Part shown: in pieces, positions 7,869 through 16,936 of the stretch
Layout: each line of letters opens with the position of its first letter
Numbering within the stretch: position 1 is the stretch's first letter
NCBI GenBank assembly: GCA_939800445.1
Contig: CALNGU010000005.1
Coordinates: forward strand, 1-54,539
From: an uncultured Bacteroidaceae bacterium
Lineage (GTDB): Bacteria; Bacteroidota; Bacteroidia; Bacteroidales; Bacteroidaceae
DNA: 54,539 nt
Reading direction: 5' to 3'
Program-made: the position numbers and the translations under genes
The notes under the pieces: model-generated
What the model was told of the DNA's origin: nothing
Seen by the model: only the letters and a program-made list of their open reading frames with translations
Database searches by the model: none

Positions 7869-8693
7869 ATGGCTGTAACAATGGCAGAAATTACCAAGCT
7901 CCGCAAGATGACCGGGGCTGGCATGATGGACTGCAAGAACGCCTTGACCGAGGCCGAAGGCGACATGGACAAGGCGATGGAAATCATCCGCAAGAAAGGG
8001 CAGGCGGTTGCCGCAAAACGTTCAGACCGCGAGGCAGGCGAAGGATGCGTGCTTGCAAAGGCTGACGGCGACTATGCCGCAGTGATTGCCTTGAAATGCG
8101 AGACCGACTTCGTCGCAAAGAACGCCGATTTCGTCGCACTGGCACGTGAGATACTCGACCTGACAGTGGCAAACCGTTGCAAGACGCTCGACGAGGTCAA
8201 GAACCTCCCCTACGGCAACGCGACTGTCGCACAGGCCGTCACCGACCGCAGCGGCATCACGGGTGAGAAGATGGAACTCGATGGCTTCGGCTATGTCGAG
8301 GCTCCCGTCACATCCAGCTACATCCACGCAGGCAACAGGCTCGCGGTAGTGGCAGGATTCAACAAGGAAATCCCCGCCGAACTCGCCCACGGCGTAGCAA
8401 TGCAGATCGCTGCCATGAACCCCCTCGCTGTCACACCCGAAAAGGTTGACCCCGCAATCGTCGCACGCGAGAAGGAAATCGCCGCCGACAAGGCACGCGA
8501 AGAGGGCAAGCCCGAGAACATGATCGAGAAGATCGCCATGGGCCGCCTCGGCAAGTTCTACAAGGAAGTCTGCCTCCTCCAGCAGGAGTATGTCTGCAAC
8601 GACGAGAAGAAGCCCGTCGGCGACATCCTCAAGGCTGTTGACAAGGACTTGACAGTGACGGACTTCCGTCGCTACACGCTCAACGCCGAGTAA
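7869..8693 (+). CDS. tsf: Elongation factor Ts
   Basis: A 274-residue guanine-nucleotide exchange factor for EF-Tu. Seen: the N-terminal UBA-like domain with KLRKMTGAGMMDCKNAL, and the EF-Tu-contacting motif CETDFVAKNADFV (about residues 77-89). The core domain follows, with VTSSYIHAGNRLAVV and a conserved LLQQEYV segment near the C-terminus. It is the last gene of the ribosomal cluster, closed by a strong terminator 25 bp downstream. Confidence 0.97.
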   Translation: MAVTMAEITKLRKMTGAGMMDCKNALTEAEGDMDKAMEIIRKKGQAVAAKRSDREAGEGCVLAKADGDYAAVIALKCETDFVAKNADFVALAREILDLTVANRCKTLDEVKNLPYGNATVAQAVTDRSGITGEKMELDGFGYVEAPVTSSYIHAGNRLAVVAGFNKEIPAELAHGVAMQIAAMNPLAVTPEKVDPAIVAREKEIAADKAREEGKPENMIEKIAMGRLGKFYKEVCLLQQEYVCNDEKKPVGDILKAVDKDLTVTDFRRYTLNAE

Positions 8694-8717
8694 TCGGCGG
8701 GCGGCAAACCCAACCCT

Positions 8718-8753
8718 GCGGGGGCGGCCAACGGTGGCTGCCCCCGCTTTTTT
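8718..8753 (+). terminator. Rho-independent terminator of tsf
   Basis: Stem GCGGGGGC (8718-8725) with GCCCCCGC (8740-8747), extended by GGCC/GGCT near the loop, then TTTTTT. This ends the rplM-rpsI-rpsB-tsf cluster. Confidence 0.92.
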
Positions 8754-9298
8754 GTATTCCGGCCAACCATCCCGCGTCCGATGTGCCGCATCCCAGTCCT
8801 TGCTGGCGGCTGGGCGGAGGCATCAGAGTGCGGCATCGCGGCGACCCTCGTCCTGCCCTCGTGGCGGCAGGGACGGGAGGGAATGTGCACGTCTCGGTGC
8901 ATGAAGTTCCACACCACGCCGAGAAAAGTTCTATGTCTCGGTGAGTAAAGTAAAAACAAAACTTCTGAATATATAAACAAAACTTTTGAATATACTTTGC
9001 TCGCCGAGACATAGAACTTTTCTCGGCGTGACGTGGAGGTTGTTCCCTGACCCGACGGGTTTATTCCCCCAGTGCAATGGCGTTTGTCCTCGGCTGATTG
9101 GCGCGGAATGCCGCCGGCAATTGCTTGTTTCTGTCGGTGGTGTGTGAAATTTGGCTGCATCTGATGCCCGCTGCAAACAATAGTTGTGAAAAAATCGCAT
9201 TGCGGTGACGAAGTATAGGCTAATATGCTTAAATTGTGCCATAGTTGCTAAATGTGACGGCGTTTTATGATGCGATTTATTAATTAAACATTGTGCTT
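8754..9298. other. 545-bp intergenic region upstream of the secreted T9SS protein
   Basis: It contains the long inverted-repeat element (8908-9037) and one isolated CAT-NNN-ATG core at 9158. The region becomes AT-rich after about 9180, towards the next gene. I see no clear TAnnTTTG promoter and no credible ORF; overlapping minus-strand frames run through the palindrome and are rejected. Confidence 0.6.
8908..9037. repeat. Long inverted repeat flanking a tandem 21-bp repeat (possible MITE or invertible segment)
   Basis: The arms 8915-8941 and 9004-9030 are perfect 27-bp inverted repeats. Pairing continues inward to 8952/8993 with only two G-U type mismatches, and outward through TCCAC/GTGGA to 8908/9037. 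The AT-rich centre holds two 21-bp direct copies (8954-8974 and 8975-8995) that differ at two positions, each containing AAACAAAACTT. A partial extra copy of the arm (GTCTCGGTG...AAGT) lies at 8890-8907. I see no transposase, no target-site duplication and no recombinase in the window. Confidence 0.85.
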
Positions 9299-11239
9299 AT
9301 GAAAAAGTCAATCTTTACTTTACTATTGTCCGGCCTCGCGATGGCGGGGTTCGTCCATGCGGCCTCTCCCCTCGGTGGGGAAGCCATGTCGCCCAAGGCG
9401 GAGGAAGAGCCGGCTTATGACTGGTATGTCGTGGACAGCAACCGTATGTCGGGCGTGACCGCTGACGATGTCGATGACGAGGGTGTGTTGGGCTATGCGT
9501 CGGTAGCCGTCGGGGCTGCGCAGCCTGACGAGGCGGGTGCAATCTTCGAAGGCGAGCCTTACAGCATGGTGATGAGCAATGTGTGGAACGGCGACTATGT
9601 GGAATACTCGACCTACATCGACGAGCCGGGGCGGTATAAATTCTCCTACCGCGTGCGTGGCTATATGTGGGGCACTCCTTATGGCACGCCCTACGTGGAT
9701 GTCAACCTCTACTACTGCACCATCGCGGGCGGGGACAACACGGTGTCGGATGACGTGAGGCTCTACTCCACGACCGTGCTGCCTGCCGAAATCTGCGAGA
9801 GCGAAGAGTTTGAGGTGGTCGAGGCGGGGACTTACACCTTCGGCGTGACGGTGGTGCAGGCCAATGAGTTCTCCTACGACGCTGCCATCTACGTCGGTGA
9901 TTTCAACCTCTACCAGTGGCGCGAGGGTGAGCCAGAGGTGCAGACTTACGAGGTCACTTGGACCGAGCCAGAGCATGGCACGCTGTCTGTCACGACACCT
10001 GACGGCCAGCTCGCGCCGGGCACTGCCGTAGCCGAGGGGACTGATGTCACGGTGGTGGCCACGCCCGACGAGGGCTACCAGTTGGCATTGCTCACGGTCA
10101 ACGGTGCTGACTTTGAGAACGGAGGTGCTTACACCGTCAAGGGTGCGACGGTCATCGAGGCCGCTTTCGCCGAGGATGGCGGCGGTGAACCCGACCCTGG
10201 GATGACGTGGCATCTCATCATGAGCAACGACTTGTCGGGCGCGACACAGGACGAGGTCGAGACCCAAGGGGTGACAGCCTCTATCGGCAGCGTGCTTGAG
10301 GGCGGTGTGCTCGAGGGTTTGCCTTGGTGCTGGGCTTTGCAGGACTCGTGGCCGAGTGACAACTTCTGCTTGCAGGTGGCGGTCGAGGAGGCTGGCACCT
10401 ACCGCTTCACTTACCGTGCAAGGCTGGCAAGTGTGGCGAATGCGCAGGCAAGCATGGTTGCCGACTTGCGTTACGGCGCACCGGGGACGGCGGCATACAG
10501 CTGCACGTCGGTTTCTGAGGAGTATGCTTTCACGCAGAGCGACGAACTGCCCGGCACTTTGATGGAGAGCAGCGAGTTTGAGTTGCAACCGGGGACGTAC
10601 AATTTCTACGTCTTCCTCAAGATGGCCGACTATTGCAGTGGCGGGTCAACGTTCTTCGTCGGCGACTTCAACCTCTATCAGTTGCGTGAGGGCGAGCAGC
10701 CCGTGACGCACACCGTGACCTGGACGGTGGAGAATGCCGACCTTGCCGAGGTCGCAGTGCTTGACGCGGCGACGAAGCAGCCAGTCGCTTCGGGCAGCCC
10801 CGTTGCCGATGGCACGGAGTTGCTCGTGACCGCGACATTCACCGGCCATGATGTCGTCGGGGAGATAAGCGTAGGCGGAGAGGTGTTTGACACTTTCACC
10901 TACGAGTCTTGTTCCGGCAGCTACACCAATGAGGGCAATGAGATAGTTGTCAACGGGGATGTGGACATAGTAATCGCTCTTGATGCCGTCGAAGGCCTGT
11001 CTGGCAACGAGGCGGGTGCGGTGAAGGTCTACCCGACACGCTTTGTCAGTGACCTGACAGTCGAAGTGCCTGCCGCTGGCGAAGTGAGCCTCTATGACAT
11101 GGCCGGCACGAAAGTGTTGTCTGCCGTTGTCGATGCAGGTGTCAACGTCCTTGGGCTCGGCAGCCTTGACAGGGGGCTTTATCTCTTGCAGGTGGGCGAC
11201 GGCACGATGACGCAGGTTGTCCGTGTGGTCAAGCAGTGA
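9299..11239 (+). CDS. Secreted multi-domain protein with T9SS type A-like sorting tail
   Basis: A 646-residue exported protein; ATG 9299 (MKKSIFTLLLSGLAMAGFVHA) gives a clean signal peptide and an upstream GTG is ignored. Two similar beta-rich modules lie at about 45-205 and 300-470. Both start with a Ser/Asn-Asp/Arg-Met/Leu-Ser-Gly-xT segment, contain GxYxFxYRxR and end in FxVGDFNLYQ.REGE, so the module is duplicated. Between them (about 215-290) is an InlB B-repeat-like unit (HGTLSV...GTDVTVVATPDEGYQL). The last 70 residues (VYPTRFVSDLTVEVP...GLYLLQVGDG) look like a T9SS sorting domain, so the protein is probably secreted and attached at the surface. No catalytic motif is recognised; a glycan- or adhesion-binding role is a guess. 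Confidence 0.75.
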   Translation: MKKSIFTLLLSGLAMAGFVHAASPLGGEAMSPKAEEEPAYDWYVVDSNRMSGVTADDVDDEGVLGYASVAVGAAQPDEAGAIFEGEPYSMVMSNVWNGDYVEYSTYIDEPGRYKFSYRVRGYMWGTPYGTPYVDVNLYYCTIAGGDNTVSDDVRLYSTTVLPAEICESEEFEVVEAGTYTFGVTVVQANEFSYDAAIYVGDFNLYQWREGEPEVQTYEVTWTEPEHGTLSVTTPDGQLAPGTAVAEGTDVTVVATPDEGYQLALLTVNGADFENGGAYTVKGATVIEAAFAEDGGGEPDPGMTWHLIMSNDLSGATQDEVETQGVTASIGSVLEGGVLEGLPWCWALQDSWPSDNFCLQVAVEEAGTYRFTYRARLASVANAQASMVADLRYGAPGTAAYSCTSVSEEYAFTQSDELPGTLMESSEFELQPGTYNFYVFLKMADYCSGGSTFFVGDFNLYQLREGEQPVTHTVTWTVENADLAEVAVLDAATKQPVASGSPVADGTELLVTATFTGHDVVGEISVGGEVFDTFTYESCSGSYTNEGNEIVVNGDVDIVIALDAVEGLSGNEAGAVKVYPTRFVSDLTVEVPAAGEVSLYDMAGTKVLSAVVDAGVNVLGLGSLDRGLYLLQVGDGTMTQVVRVVKQ

Positions 11240-11265
11240 CGCTGCTGGCATGATTGGAGTAGTGG

Positions 11266-11297
11266 AAGCGGCGGGGCAGGCGTGTCCTGCCGCTTTT
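11266..11297 (+). terminator. Probable terminator of the T9SS cargo gene
   Basis: Outer stem AAGCG/CGCTT and inner stem GGCAGG (11275-11280) with CCTGCC (11286-11291), followed by TTTT. It lies 27 bp after the stop codon. Confidence 0.65.
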
Positions 11298-11453
11298 GTC
11301 GCCATGATGCCGGGCGGAGGGGCTGAAGTCCCCAATCCATGCTATCTGCGGTGGCGGAACGGGGATGAAATATACATTATAGTAGGTATTGCCATCGCTA
11401 CCCCTATTGCCGACATTTGCAGATGTCATATTAACACTAATGAAAGGTAAGAA

Positions 11454-11963
11454 ATGAAGAAGATTGGGATATTCTATGGCTCAAGCGGCGGCACGACCGA
11501 GGGCGTGGCAAAGACCATCGCCGGCAAACTCGGTCTGGGTGCAGCCGACGTGCATGATGTGGCAAAGGCCAAGGTCGAGGACGTGGCAGCCTGCGACGTG
11601 CTGGTGCTTGGCAGTTCGACCTGGGGAGCGGGCGACTTGCAGGACGATTGGTATGATTTCCTGCCCAAGTTGCAGTCGTTGGACCTGTCGGGCAAGCTGG
11701 TGGCATTGTTCGGGTGCGGTGATTCGTCATCGTTCAGCGACACATTCTGCGATGCCATCGGGACGTTGCACGACGACCTCAAGGCGACTGGATGCAAGTT
11801 CATCGGTGCTGTCGATGCGTCTTCCTACACCTATGACGACTCGACCGCAGTGTCCGACGGGCAGTTCGTAGGCCTCGCTCTCGATGAGGTCAATGAGGGC
11901 GACAAGACTGACGACCGCATCACGGCTTGGGTGCAGCAACTCAAGGGCGAGGGGCTGGAGTGA
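11454..11963 (+). CDS. fldA: Flavodoxin (long-chain)
   Basis: A 169-residue FMN electron carrier. The phosphate-binding loop is GSSGGTTEGVAK (about 9-20), a variant of the usual T-G-N-T. The two isoalloxazine loops are SSTWGAGDLQDDWYDF (about 54-69), with its tryptophan, and FGCGDSSSFSDTFCDA (about 83-98). The extra strand after residue 120 marks a long-chain flavodoxin. It would replace ferredoxin in low-potential electron transfer, often under low iron. No Fur-box was recognised upstream. It is convergent with the DUF5686 gene and separated from it by a long hairpin. Confidence 0.93.
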   Translation: MKKIGIFYGSSGGTTEGVAKTIAGKLGLGAADVHDVAKAKVEDVAACDVLVLGSSTWGAGDLQDDWYDFLPKLQSLDLSGKLVALFGCGDSSSFSDTFCDAIGTLHDDLKATGCKFIGAVDASSYTYDDSTAVSDGQFVGLALDEVNEGDKTDDRITAWVQQLKGEGLE

Positions 11964-11998
11964 CAGCCGCAGCGTCTGACGTGCGGTGATGATGCAAG

Positions 11999-12040
11999 TA
12001 GAAGTCGCGGCAGAACCATAGTGTCCTGCCGCGACTTCTA
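11999..12040. terminator. Bidirectional hairpin between fldA and the DUF5686 gene
   Basis: A perfect 15-bp stem (11999-12013 with 12026-12040; core GAAGTCGCGGCAG) with a 12-base loop, between two convergent genes. The plus-strand 3' flank is AT-rich (tatataataa) but lacks a clean T-run, so the terminator role is likely but not textbook. Confidence 0.65.
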
Positions 12041-12075
12041 TATATAATAATGGTATAGGCAATGCTTGTGTCGCT

Positions 12076-14688
12076 TCACAGTCTGTTGCCAAGGCTCGTC
12101 CACTTGCCGATTATTGGCACGCTGAGTGAGAATCCGACATCGCGCCATCGCTTCCCGAGGAACGAGACGAACACCCCGGCGCGGGCTTTCGTGCCGAATC
12201 CGAGCGAATAGCCGGTTTCCCAGTAGGGCTTGCTCCCCTTGACTGCCAGTCCACGGATGTGCAGTGCCTCGTCAAGCATGGCTTTGCGCATGAATGGCAA
12301 CCAATTGAACACCATCCGAGGTGCGTGCCAGGCAGCAGATGCTTGCAACCACCGCGTGTCGGTCGTCCACTCGTAATTGTCGGCAAGTGCATAGCTGGCA
12401 TCCATTGCCCTGCCCGTGACGGGGAACGTGGTGGCATCAAAATGCTTCATGTCACTGAAGAACATTCTTTTTGCATCGAGATAAGTCCCCGCTTCCATGC
12501 TCCAGTTCAGGCGGTGGAAGTGGGCAATCCGCGCCTCGTGGTCGATTGCCAACGCTATGCGGTGGTAGTCGGGCGACAGATTGTCCAGGGGCAACGCCTT
12601 GCGGTAGGTCACGGTGAATGTCGGCCAGTCTGACCCAGTGTGCCGTTTCCAACCGTCACGCCTCACAAACCAATGTACGGGGGTGTAGCTGGCACTGACT
12701 GTGAACAGCAATGCCATGTGGCGCGGCATGGCGGAATATAGCGGGTTGTCTGGCGCGTTGGGCTGCGCCGTCTGCTTGAACCAGCTGTGGTTTTGCCCGT
12801 TGCTCAGCACCTTGCGCCGCTCGACATCCGCTCCTGTCGTGACCACCAGCCCGTTCACCGGCTCGATGCGATGGATGATGCTGCCGTAGGACCTTTCGTA
12901 GAATTTCACATCGTTGCGTGCGAAGAGTGCCGAGGCGAGGGCTATGGCGAAATTGCTTTCCGGGTTCTCTCCGTTGAAGTCGGATGAAGTCTGCCCACCC
13001 TCCAGTTGCAACCGTCCGCGAAGCAAGGGGGCATAGTCGATGGCGAAGCCGGCAGCCCAGGCACAGGCTTTTCGTTCTGTCAGATAATAGGCTTTGGCGT
13101 GAGCCGTCAGGATGAGCTTTTTCCCGATTTTCATCCCGCCTTTTGCCGAAAGGCCTGCCCAGAACCCATCGACAAGGTTGTAGGCCGGCAAGATTTCTGT
13201 CAATCCCTTTGTAGCCACCCATCGTGTCTTCTCTTTGTTTTCCCAGGTGATGCCGTCGAAGACAAACGCCATGGCACGTTCTCCCCAGTCATCTTCCTGG
13301 TTGGATGATGCGATGTTGTCCATGCGTGAACGCCATTTTTCAGCAATGGCATAGGATGCCTCCTCGTCTGCCTCCAACGAAGTCATGCGTTTGTCCGCCC
13401 AATAGCTCTCGTCACGTCTCTTGGCGAGCGAGTCCACACGGGATTCATGTCTTTCGAGCGTGCTTGGCAGTTCGTGGCGGAGCAGGTTGCCTGATGTCCT
13501 TGCGTCTATCTCCATCAGCTTTTCGGTGAGTTGTGCGATGCGCATGGCTTTGCGGTTGTCGAGCTTGCCGTCCGATTGCAGGGCAGCCACCTCTGCTTGC
13601 AGTTTCGCTGCCTTGCGGCCGGGCTTGTCCCTTGGTGCGGTGGTGGAGCGAACTGCTTTGCCTGGATTGCCGTTTGTCCCCACATGGATGTAGTTGACAG
13701 ACAGCAGGTAGCTGGCCTCGATGACAAACCCCATCATGCCCATCTCGCACGAGACGGACTGTGAAGACACGAGGTATGTCCCCTTGGCAGCCTCGCTGAA
13801 CGATGCGCTCACGTCCAACGAGCCGACAAGCAGGCTGGTGTGCAGTTCCACCGCGCTGAGGCACCACAGGCTGTCAACGATGCATAGTGTGCCGCTGAGC
13901 ATCCCCTCCATATTCTTCTTGGGGACGAGGGAAATGTGATGCACGACCCTGCCGCCTTCCTCATAGCTCTCGACGAGGTGGTAGGTGTAGTAGGAGAAGA
14001 CGTTGCCCCTGACCGGTGAGACGCAACCAAACAGGCTGTTGGCGTAGTAGTCGGTGAGTGCGACATGGATTTCATCGCCCTCAAATGCTTCGGGAAACGT
14101 TGACTTGAATGCTTCCACCTCTTCCTTTGTCCTGTCGGGTGCTTTGTAGCTGATGCGGCTCACCTTTTCGAGGATGAAGGGGTTGCTCATCATCTCCCGC
14201 ACCATCTGGTCTTCGGCAACGGCCTTGCCGAGCAGTTTCGGGATTTTCTTGAACTTGCCGCGTCCTTTGACGTATGTCTCTGCCAGGAATGTGTCAGGCT
14301 GGGCGGACAGCACGGCAGCCCGTGCGACGACATTGCGCATGATGTCCATGGCGGGGTCTTCTCCGCTGGCGTTGACGGTCACTTCCCCGAGCAGGTAGGA
14401 TTGTTCATGCAGCACGATGCGCACGGTGGTGGTGTCGCCGTCGATGCTTATAGGCACTGTTTGCTTCTGGTAGCCCAGTGAGGACACTTCGCAGTCATAG
14501 TCCCCGGCGGCCAATGCCGCGCAGAAACGTCCGTCGGCATCGGCCACGAACCCTTGGCGCAGCTGAATGACATAAAGCGAGGCGTTGGCTATGCCTTTGC
14601 CCCTCTCGTCCACGACGCTGCCCGTCAGGATCTGGGACAGCAAATGCAACGGCACGGACAGCATCAATATGAGTAGCAAACATCGCAT
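12076..14688 (-). CDS. DUF5686-type outer-membrane protein with carboxypeptidase-regulatory-like domain
   Basis: About 870 residues. A hydrophobic signal (CLLLILMLSVPLHLLSQ) is followed by a carboxypeptidase-regulatory-like beta-sandwich (about 20-105: GSVVDERGKGIANASLYV...GFVADADGRF...VSSLGYQKQ), the plug-like start common in Bacteroidota outer-membrane proteins. After EVTVNASGEDPAMDIMRNVV comes a long region typical of DUF5686 proteins, and the second half has alternating beta-strands consistent with a beta-barrel. Starts at 14721, 14700 and 14688 are all possible; the last puts the signal at the N-terminus. It follows the GH20 gene on the same strand with about 100 bp between. The function is unknown; no TonB box is visible. 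Confidence 0.75.
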   Translation of the reverse strand: MRCLLLILMLSVPLHLLSQILTGSVVDERGKGIANASLYVIQLRQGFVADADGRFCAALAAGDYDCEVSSLGYQKQTVPISIDGDTTTVRIVLHEQSYLLGEVTVNASGEDPAMDIMRNVVARAAVLSAQPDTFLAETYVKGRGKFKKIPKLLGKAVAEDQMVREMMSNPFILEKVSRISYKAPDRTKEEVEAFKSTFPEAFEGDEIHVALTDYYANSLFGCVSPVRGNVFSYYTYHLVESYEEGGRVVHHISLVPKKNMEGMLSGTLCIVDSLWCLSAVELHTSLLVGSLDVSASFSEAAKGTYLVSSQSVSCEMGMMGFVIEASYLLSVNYIHVGTNGNPGKAVRSTTAPRDKPGRKAAKLQAEVAALQSDGKLDNRKAMRIAQLTEKLMEIDARTSGNLLRHELPSTLERHESRVDSLAKRRDESYWADKRMTSLEADEEASYAIAEKWRSRMDNIASSNQEDDWGERAMAFVFDGITWENKEKTRWVATKGLTEILPAYNLVDGFWAGLSAKGGMKIGKKLILTAHAKAYYLTERKACAWAAGFAIDYAPLLRGRLQLEGGQTSSDFNGENPESNFAIALASALFARNDVKFYERSYGSIIHRIEPVNGLVVTTGADVERRKVLSNGQNHSWFKQTAQPNAPDNPLYSAMPRHMALLFTVSASYTPVHWFVRRDGWKRHTGSDWPTFTVTYRKALPLDNLSPDYHRIALAIDHEARIAHFHRLNWSMEAGTYLDAKRMFFSDMKHFDATTFPVTGRAMDASYALADNYEWTTDTRWLQASAAWHAPRMVFNWLPFMRKAMLDEALHIRGLAVKGSKPYWETGYSLGFGTKARAGVFVSFLGKRWRDVGFSLSVPIIGKWTSLGNRL

Positions 14689-14729
14689 CTCTCCGCGCAT
14701 ATCTGTCGGTGTATTGCCCAAGACGGCAA

Positions 14730-14763
14730 GTTGCCATCATTGTTTGGCAGGGCTGATGGCAAC
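14730..14763 (-). other. Hairpin between the GH20 and DUF5686 genes
   Basis: Perfect 10-bp inverted repeat GTTGCCATCA / TGATGGCAAC with a 14-base loop in the intercistronic gap. It has no T-run on the minus strand, so it may be an RNA-processing or stability hairpin rather than a terminator. Confidence 0.5.
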
Positions 14764-14788
14764 CTGGCCTTTGGTTGGTTGTGGGGGA

Positions 14789-16744
14789 TTATTCTATCGT
14801 TATCTCCTTTATTATAGGCCAACACGAGTGGTGGTCGGTGACTTTGATCATCGCGCTCCTTATCTTTTTGCCGCCGAGATCCGCCTCAGCCTGCCCGTAC
14901 TCGTCAAATTGCGCTACGGTGGCAAAGGTGTTGCCGTCCTCGCTCACCATCAAATCGGCTTTGGTGATGTAATCCTTGGAGTCGCCAGTCACCACTTTGA
15001 CCTTGTTGACCGTGACAGGCTCGGTCAAAGTCACCTTGAACCAGTCGCCGGCATTGAGTGTCGAGCCGCCCCAGAAGAAAGAATTGCTTCGCCCGTCAAA
15101 GGCATATTCGGGATGATATGGCTTGTTGGTAGGGATATTGGTCTCCACAACCGCGCTGCGCACCAAGTCCGGTTTCTCCTCGGTCGGCACGAATTCTTTT
15201 TCATTAAGCGCATCATCGTCGTAGTAGTTGATGCCCATCCGCTCCAACACCGGGTAGAAAGCGGTCACACGTCCGTAGAAGTTGTCCCAATCCCTCGCTT
15301 CACGCGGGCTCCACATCACTTCGGACAGGGCGCAGAGGCGCGGATAGAGCATCAGCTCCACACGGTCGTGCGTGGCTATCCTCTCCGTCCACAGTGCAGC
15401 TTGCACTCCCTTGACGAGGCTGGCCTTGTCCGCCGGGACGTTGTCGCCGAGTGGTTCGTACTCGTAGACCTTGCGTGTCGAGTTGCCGGCATAGCCCCAG
15501 TCGAGGTAACATCCGTGCTGCGGGCACATGATCATCGGGATTCCCCCGGCGATGGCTGCGTCCTGGCATTTGCGTCCATCCTCCCTCCAGACCGTGAGCA
15601 TGTCATCCGGGGTGGCGGCATGGCGGTCGTTGATTTCGTCCCAGCCTATCATCGTCTTGCCGTGCTCCTTGGCCAGGCGGCTCATCCGTCGGGTGAAGTA
15701 GTCCTGGAGTTCCCCGGCTTCCTTCATACCCTCCTTGCGGAAGAGCGCCATGCACCGTGGGCACTGCTCCCAGACGTGCGTCGGCACCTCGTCTCCCCCG
15801 AGGTGTATGTATTCGGAGGGGAATACCTCGACGAGCGCGTCAACGACATCCTCGATGAATTCGTAGGTTTGCGGATTGCCGACGCACACCATGTTTTCAT
15901 CCATGCGCTTGCGCTTCTCGACCGGCCTCTCCTCGGGGTAGGGCTCGAATGTCCCTCCCTTGCACGACAGTTGGGGCATCGCAGCCAGCAGTGCCGTGCT
16001 GTGTCCCGGCAGGTCAATCTCGGGGATGACCTCGATGCCGCGCTCGGCAGCGTAGGCGACAACCTCCTTCAGGTCATCCTTGGTGTAGTATTTGCCCGAC
16101 ATTTCCGGGAAGTCGGGATAGGTCGTCCCCACCGTCGTCAGCCTCGGGTAGTCATCCATGGCGAAACGCCACGCCTGGTTGTCGGTCAGGTGGAAGTGCA
16201 GCGTGTTGAGCTTGAAGAATGCCATCTGGTCCAGCGTCTCCTTCAACTCGTCCACTGTCCAGAAGTGGCGTGCGCAGTCAAGCATCAATCCCCGGTAGGC
16301 GAAGCGCGGCGCGTCGTTTATCTTCACTGCCGGCAGCCTCGTGCCGTCGCTGGTGAGGATGAGTTGTTGCAACGTTGCGAGCGCGTGGTTGAGACCGCGC
16401 AGGTCGGGCGTGCTTATCTTCACCCCGTCGCCGTCGATTGCCAGGCAGTAGCTCTCGGCTGCTGCCCCCTCCTGCCGTCCCACGGTGATGTCGCCGCCGT
16501 CCCCGGCCGTTTGCAGCGTGATGCCTGCCAGTGCCGAGATGTCCTCGGCGAAGTTGGCCGCGACCCCCGCCCATTCGTCGGGGACGCTGATTGTCTTGAT
16601 GTCGGCCAACGCGAGCGAACCGTTGTCGATTGCCACCTCCCTGGCCTGTGGGATGATGTCCACGCTCTCCACGAGCTTGCCTTGGCACGATGCCAACGCG
16701 AGTGCCGCCAGTGCCACGGCGGGCAGATGCCTGTGATGTCTCAT
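14789..16744 (-). CDS. GH20 beta-N-acetylhexosaminidase lipoprotein
   Basis: A 651-residue surface or periplasmic glycosidase that would remove terminal beta-linked GlcNAc/GalNAc from mucin-type or other host glycans. The start at 16744 gives a lipoprotein signal ending in ALALASC (Cys about 19). Domains: GH20b N-terminal domain (about 25-140); GH20 barrel from FAYRGLMLDCARHF through LHFHLTDNQAWR to the catalytic Asp-Glu pair in YIHLGGDEVPTHVW; then a C-terminal discoidin (F5/8 C)-like domain (about the last 110 residues) likely to bind sugar. It probably acts with the sialidase at 36-39.6 kb. It is divergent from the HAD-thioesterase gene across a repeat array. Confidence 0.93.
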   Translation of the reverse strand: MRHHRHLPAVALAALALASCQGKLVESVDIIPQAREVAIDNGSLALADIKTISVPDEWAGVAANFAEDISALAGITLQTAGDGGDITVGRQEGAAAESYCLAIDGDGVKISTPDLRGLNHALATLQQLILTSDGTRLPAVKINDAPRFAYRGLMLDCARHFWTVDELKETLDQMAFFKLNTLHFHLTDNQAWRFAMDDYPRLTTVGTTYPDFPEMSGKYYTKDDLKEVVAYAAERGIEVIPEIDLPGHSTALLAAMPQLSCKGGTFEPYPEERPVEKRKRMDENMVCVGNPQTYEFIEDVVDALVEVFPSEYIHLGGDEVPTHVWEQCPRCMALFRKEGMKEAGELQDYFTRRMSRLAKEHGKTMIGWDEINDRHAATPDDMLTVWREDGRKCQDAAIAGGIPMIMCPQHGCYLDWGYAGNSTRKVYEYEPLGDNVPADKASLVKGVQAALWTERIATHDRVELMLYPRLCALSEVMWSPREARDWDNFYGRVTAFYPVLERMGINYYDDDALNEKEFVPTEEKPDLVRSAVVETNIPTNKPYHPEYAFDGRSNSFFWGGSTLNAGDWFKVTLTEPVTVNKVKVVTGDSKDYITKADLMVSEDGNTFATVAQFDEYGQAEADLGGKKIRSAMIKVTDHHSCWPIIKEITIE

Positions 16745-16779
16745 GTCCTTTATGGTTTGGTTTTTAGTGTTTGTTATGC

Positions 16780-16787
16780 CAAAGATA
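16780..16787 (-). promoter_or_regulatory. -7 promoter element for the GH20 gene
   Basis: On the minus strand TATCTTTG matches TAnnTTTG, 36 bases before the GH20 start at 16744. It supports that start over the longer in-frame extension. Confidence 0.55.
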
Positions 16788-16802
16788 TGTTTTTTTTGAC
16801 AC

Positions 16803-16921
16803 CACCGTATGCCGCCGTCGGGGTCATGCCTTGTTTTTGCCAAAGTCATCAGTTGTTAGTCGCACTAACAAAGTTTGTTATTGCGACTAACAACTGACGA
16901 CTTCGCGGCGGTCATGGGACA
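16803..16921. repeat. 22-bp-period dyad array, variant type, between GH20 and the HAD-thioesterase gene
   Basis: Degenerate cores start at 16803, 16825, 16847, 16869, 16891 and 16913, exactly 22 bp apart (CAC-CGT-ATG, CAT-GCC-TTG, CAT-CAG-TTG, CAA-AGT-TTG, CAA-CTG-ACG, CAT-GGG-ACA). The middle forms a near-perfect 49-bp palindrome (16849-16872 with 16874-16897, one mismatch, one-base centre) built from TTGTTAGT-NNN-ACTAACAA. Here the TTGTTAGT family and the CAT-NNN-ATG family share one register, which links the two. Confidence 0.7.
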
Positions 16922-16936
16922 TTTCCGCGCCTTGCC

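Noticed and set aside
8915-9030. Rho-independent terminator or IS remnant
   Set aside because: A terminator is already present upstream, the stem is far longer than usual with an AT-rich loop and no T-run, and no transposase fragments are visible; left as an element of unknown type.
8672-9242. Overlapping minus-strand frames in the tsf downstream region
   Set aside because: They run through the tsf terminator and the long inverted repeat; no protein-like composition.
14585-16897. 770-codon plus-strand frame
   Set aside because: It is the antisense of the GH20 gene, whose motifs are unambiguous; long antisense frames are common at this GC content.
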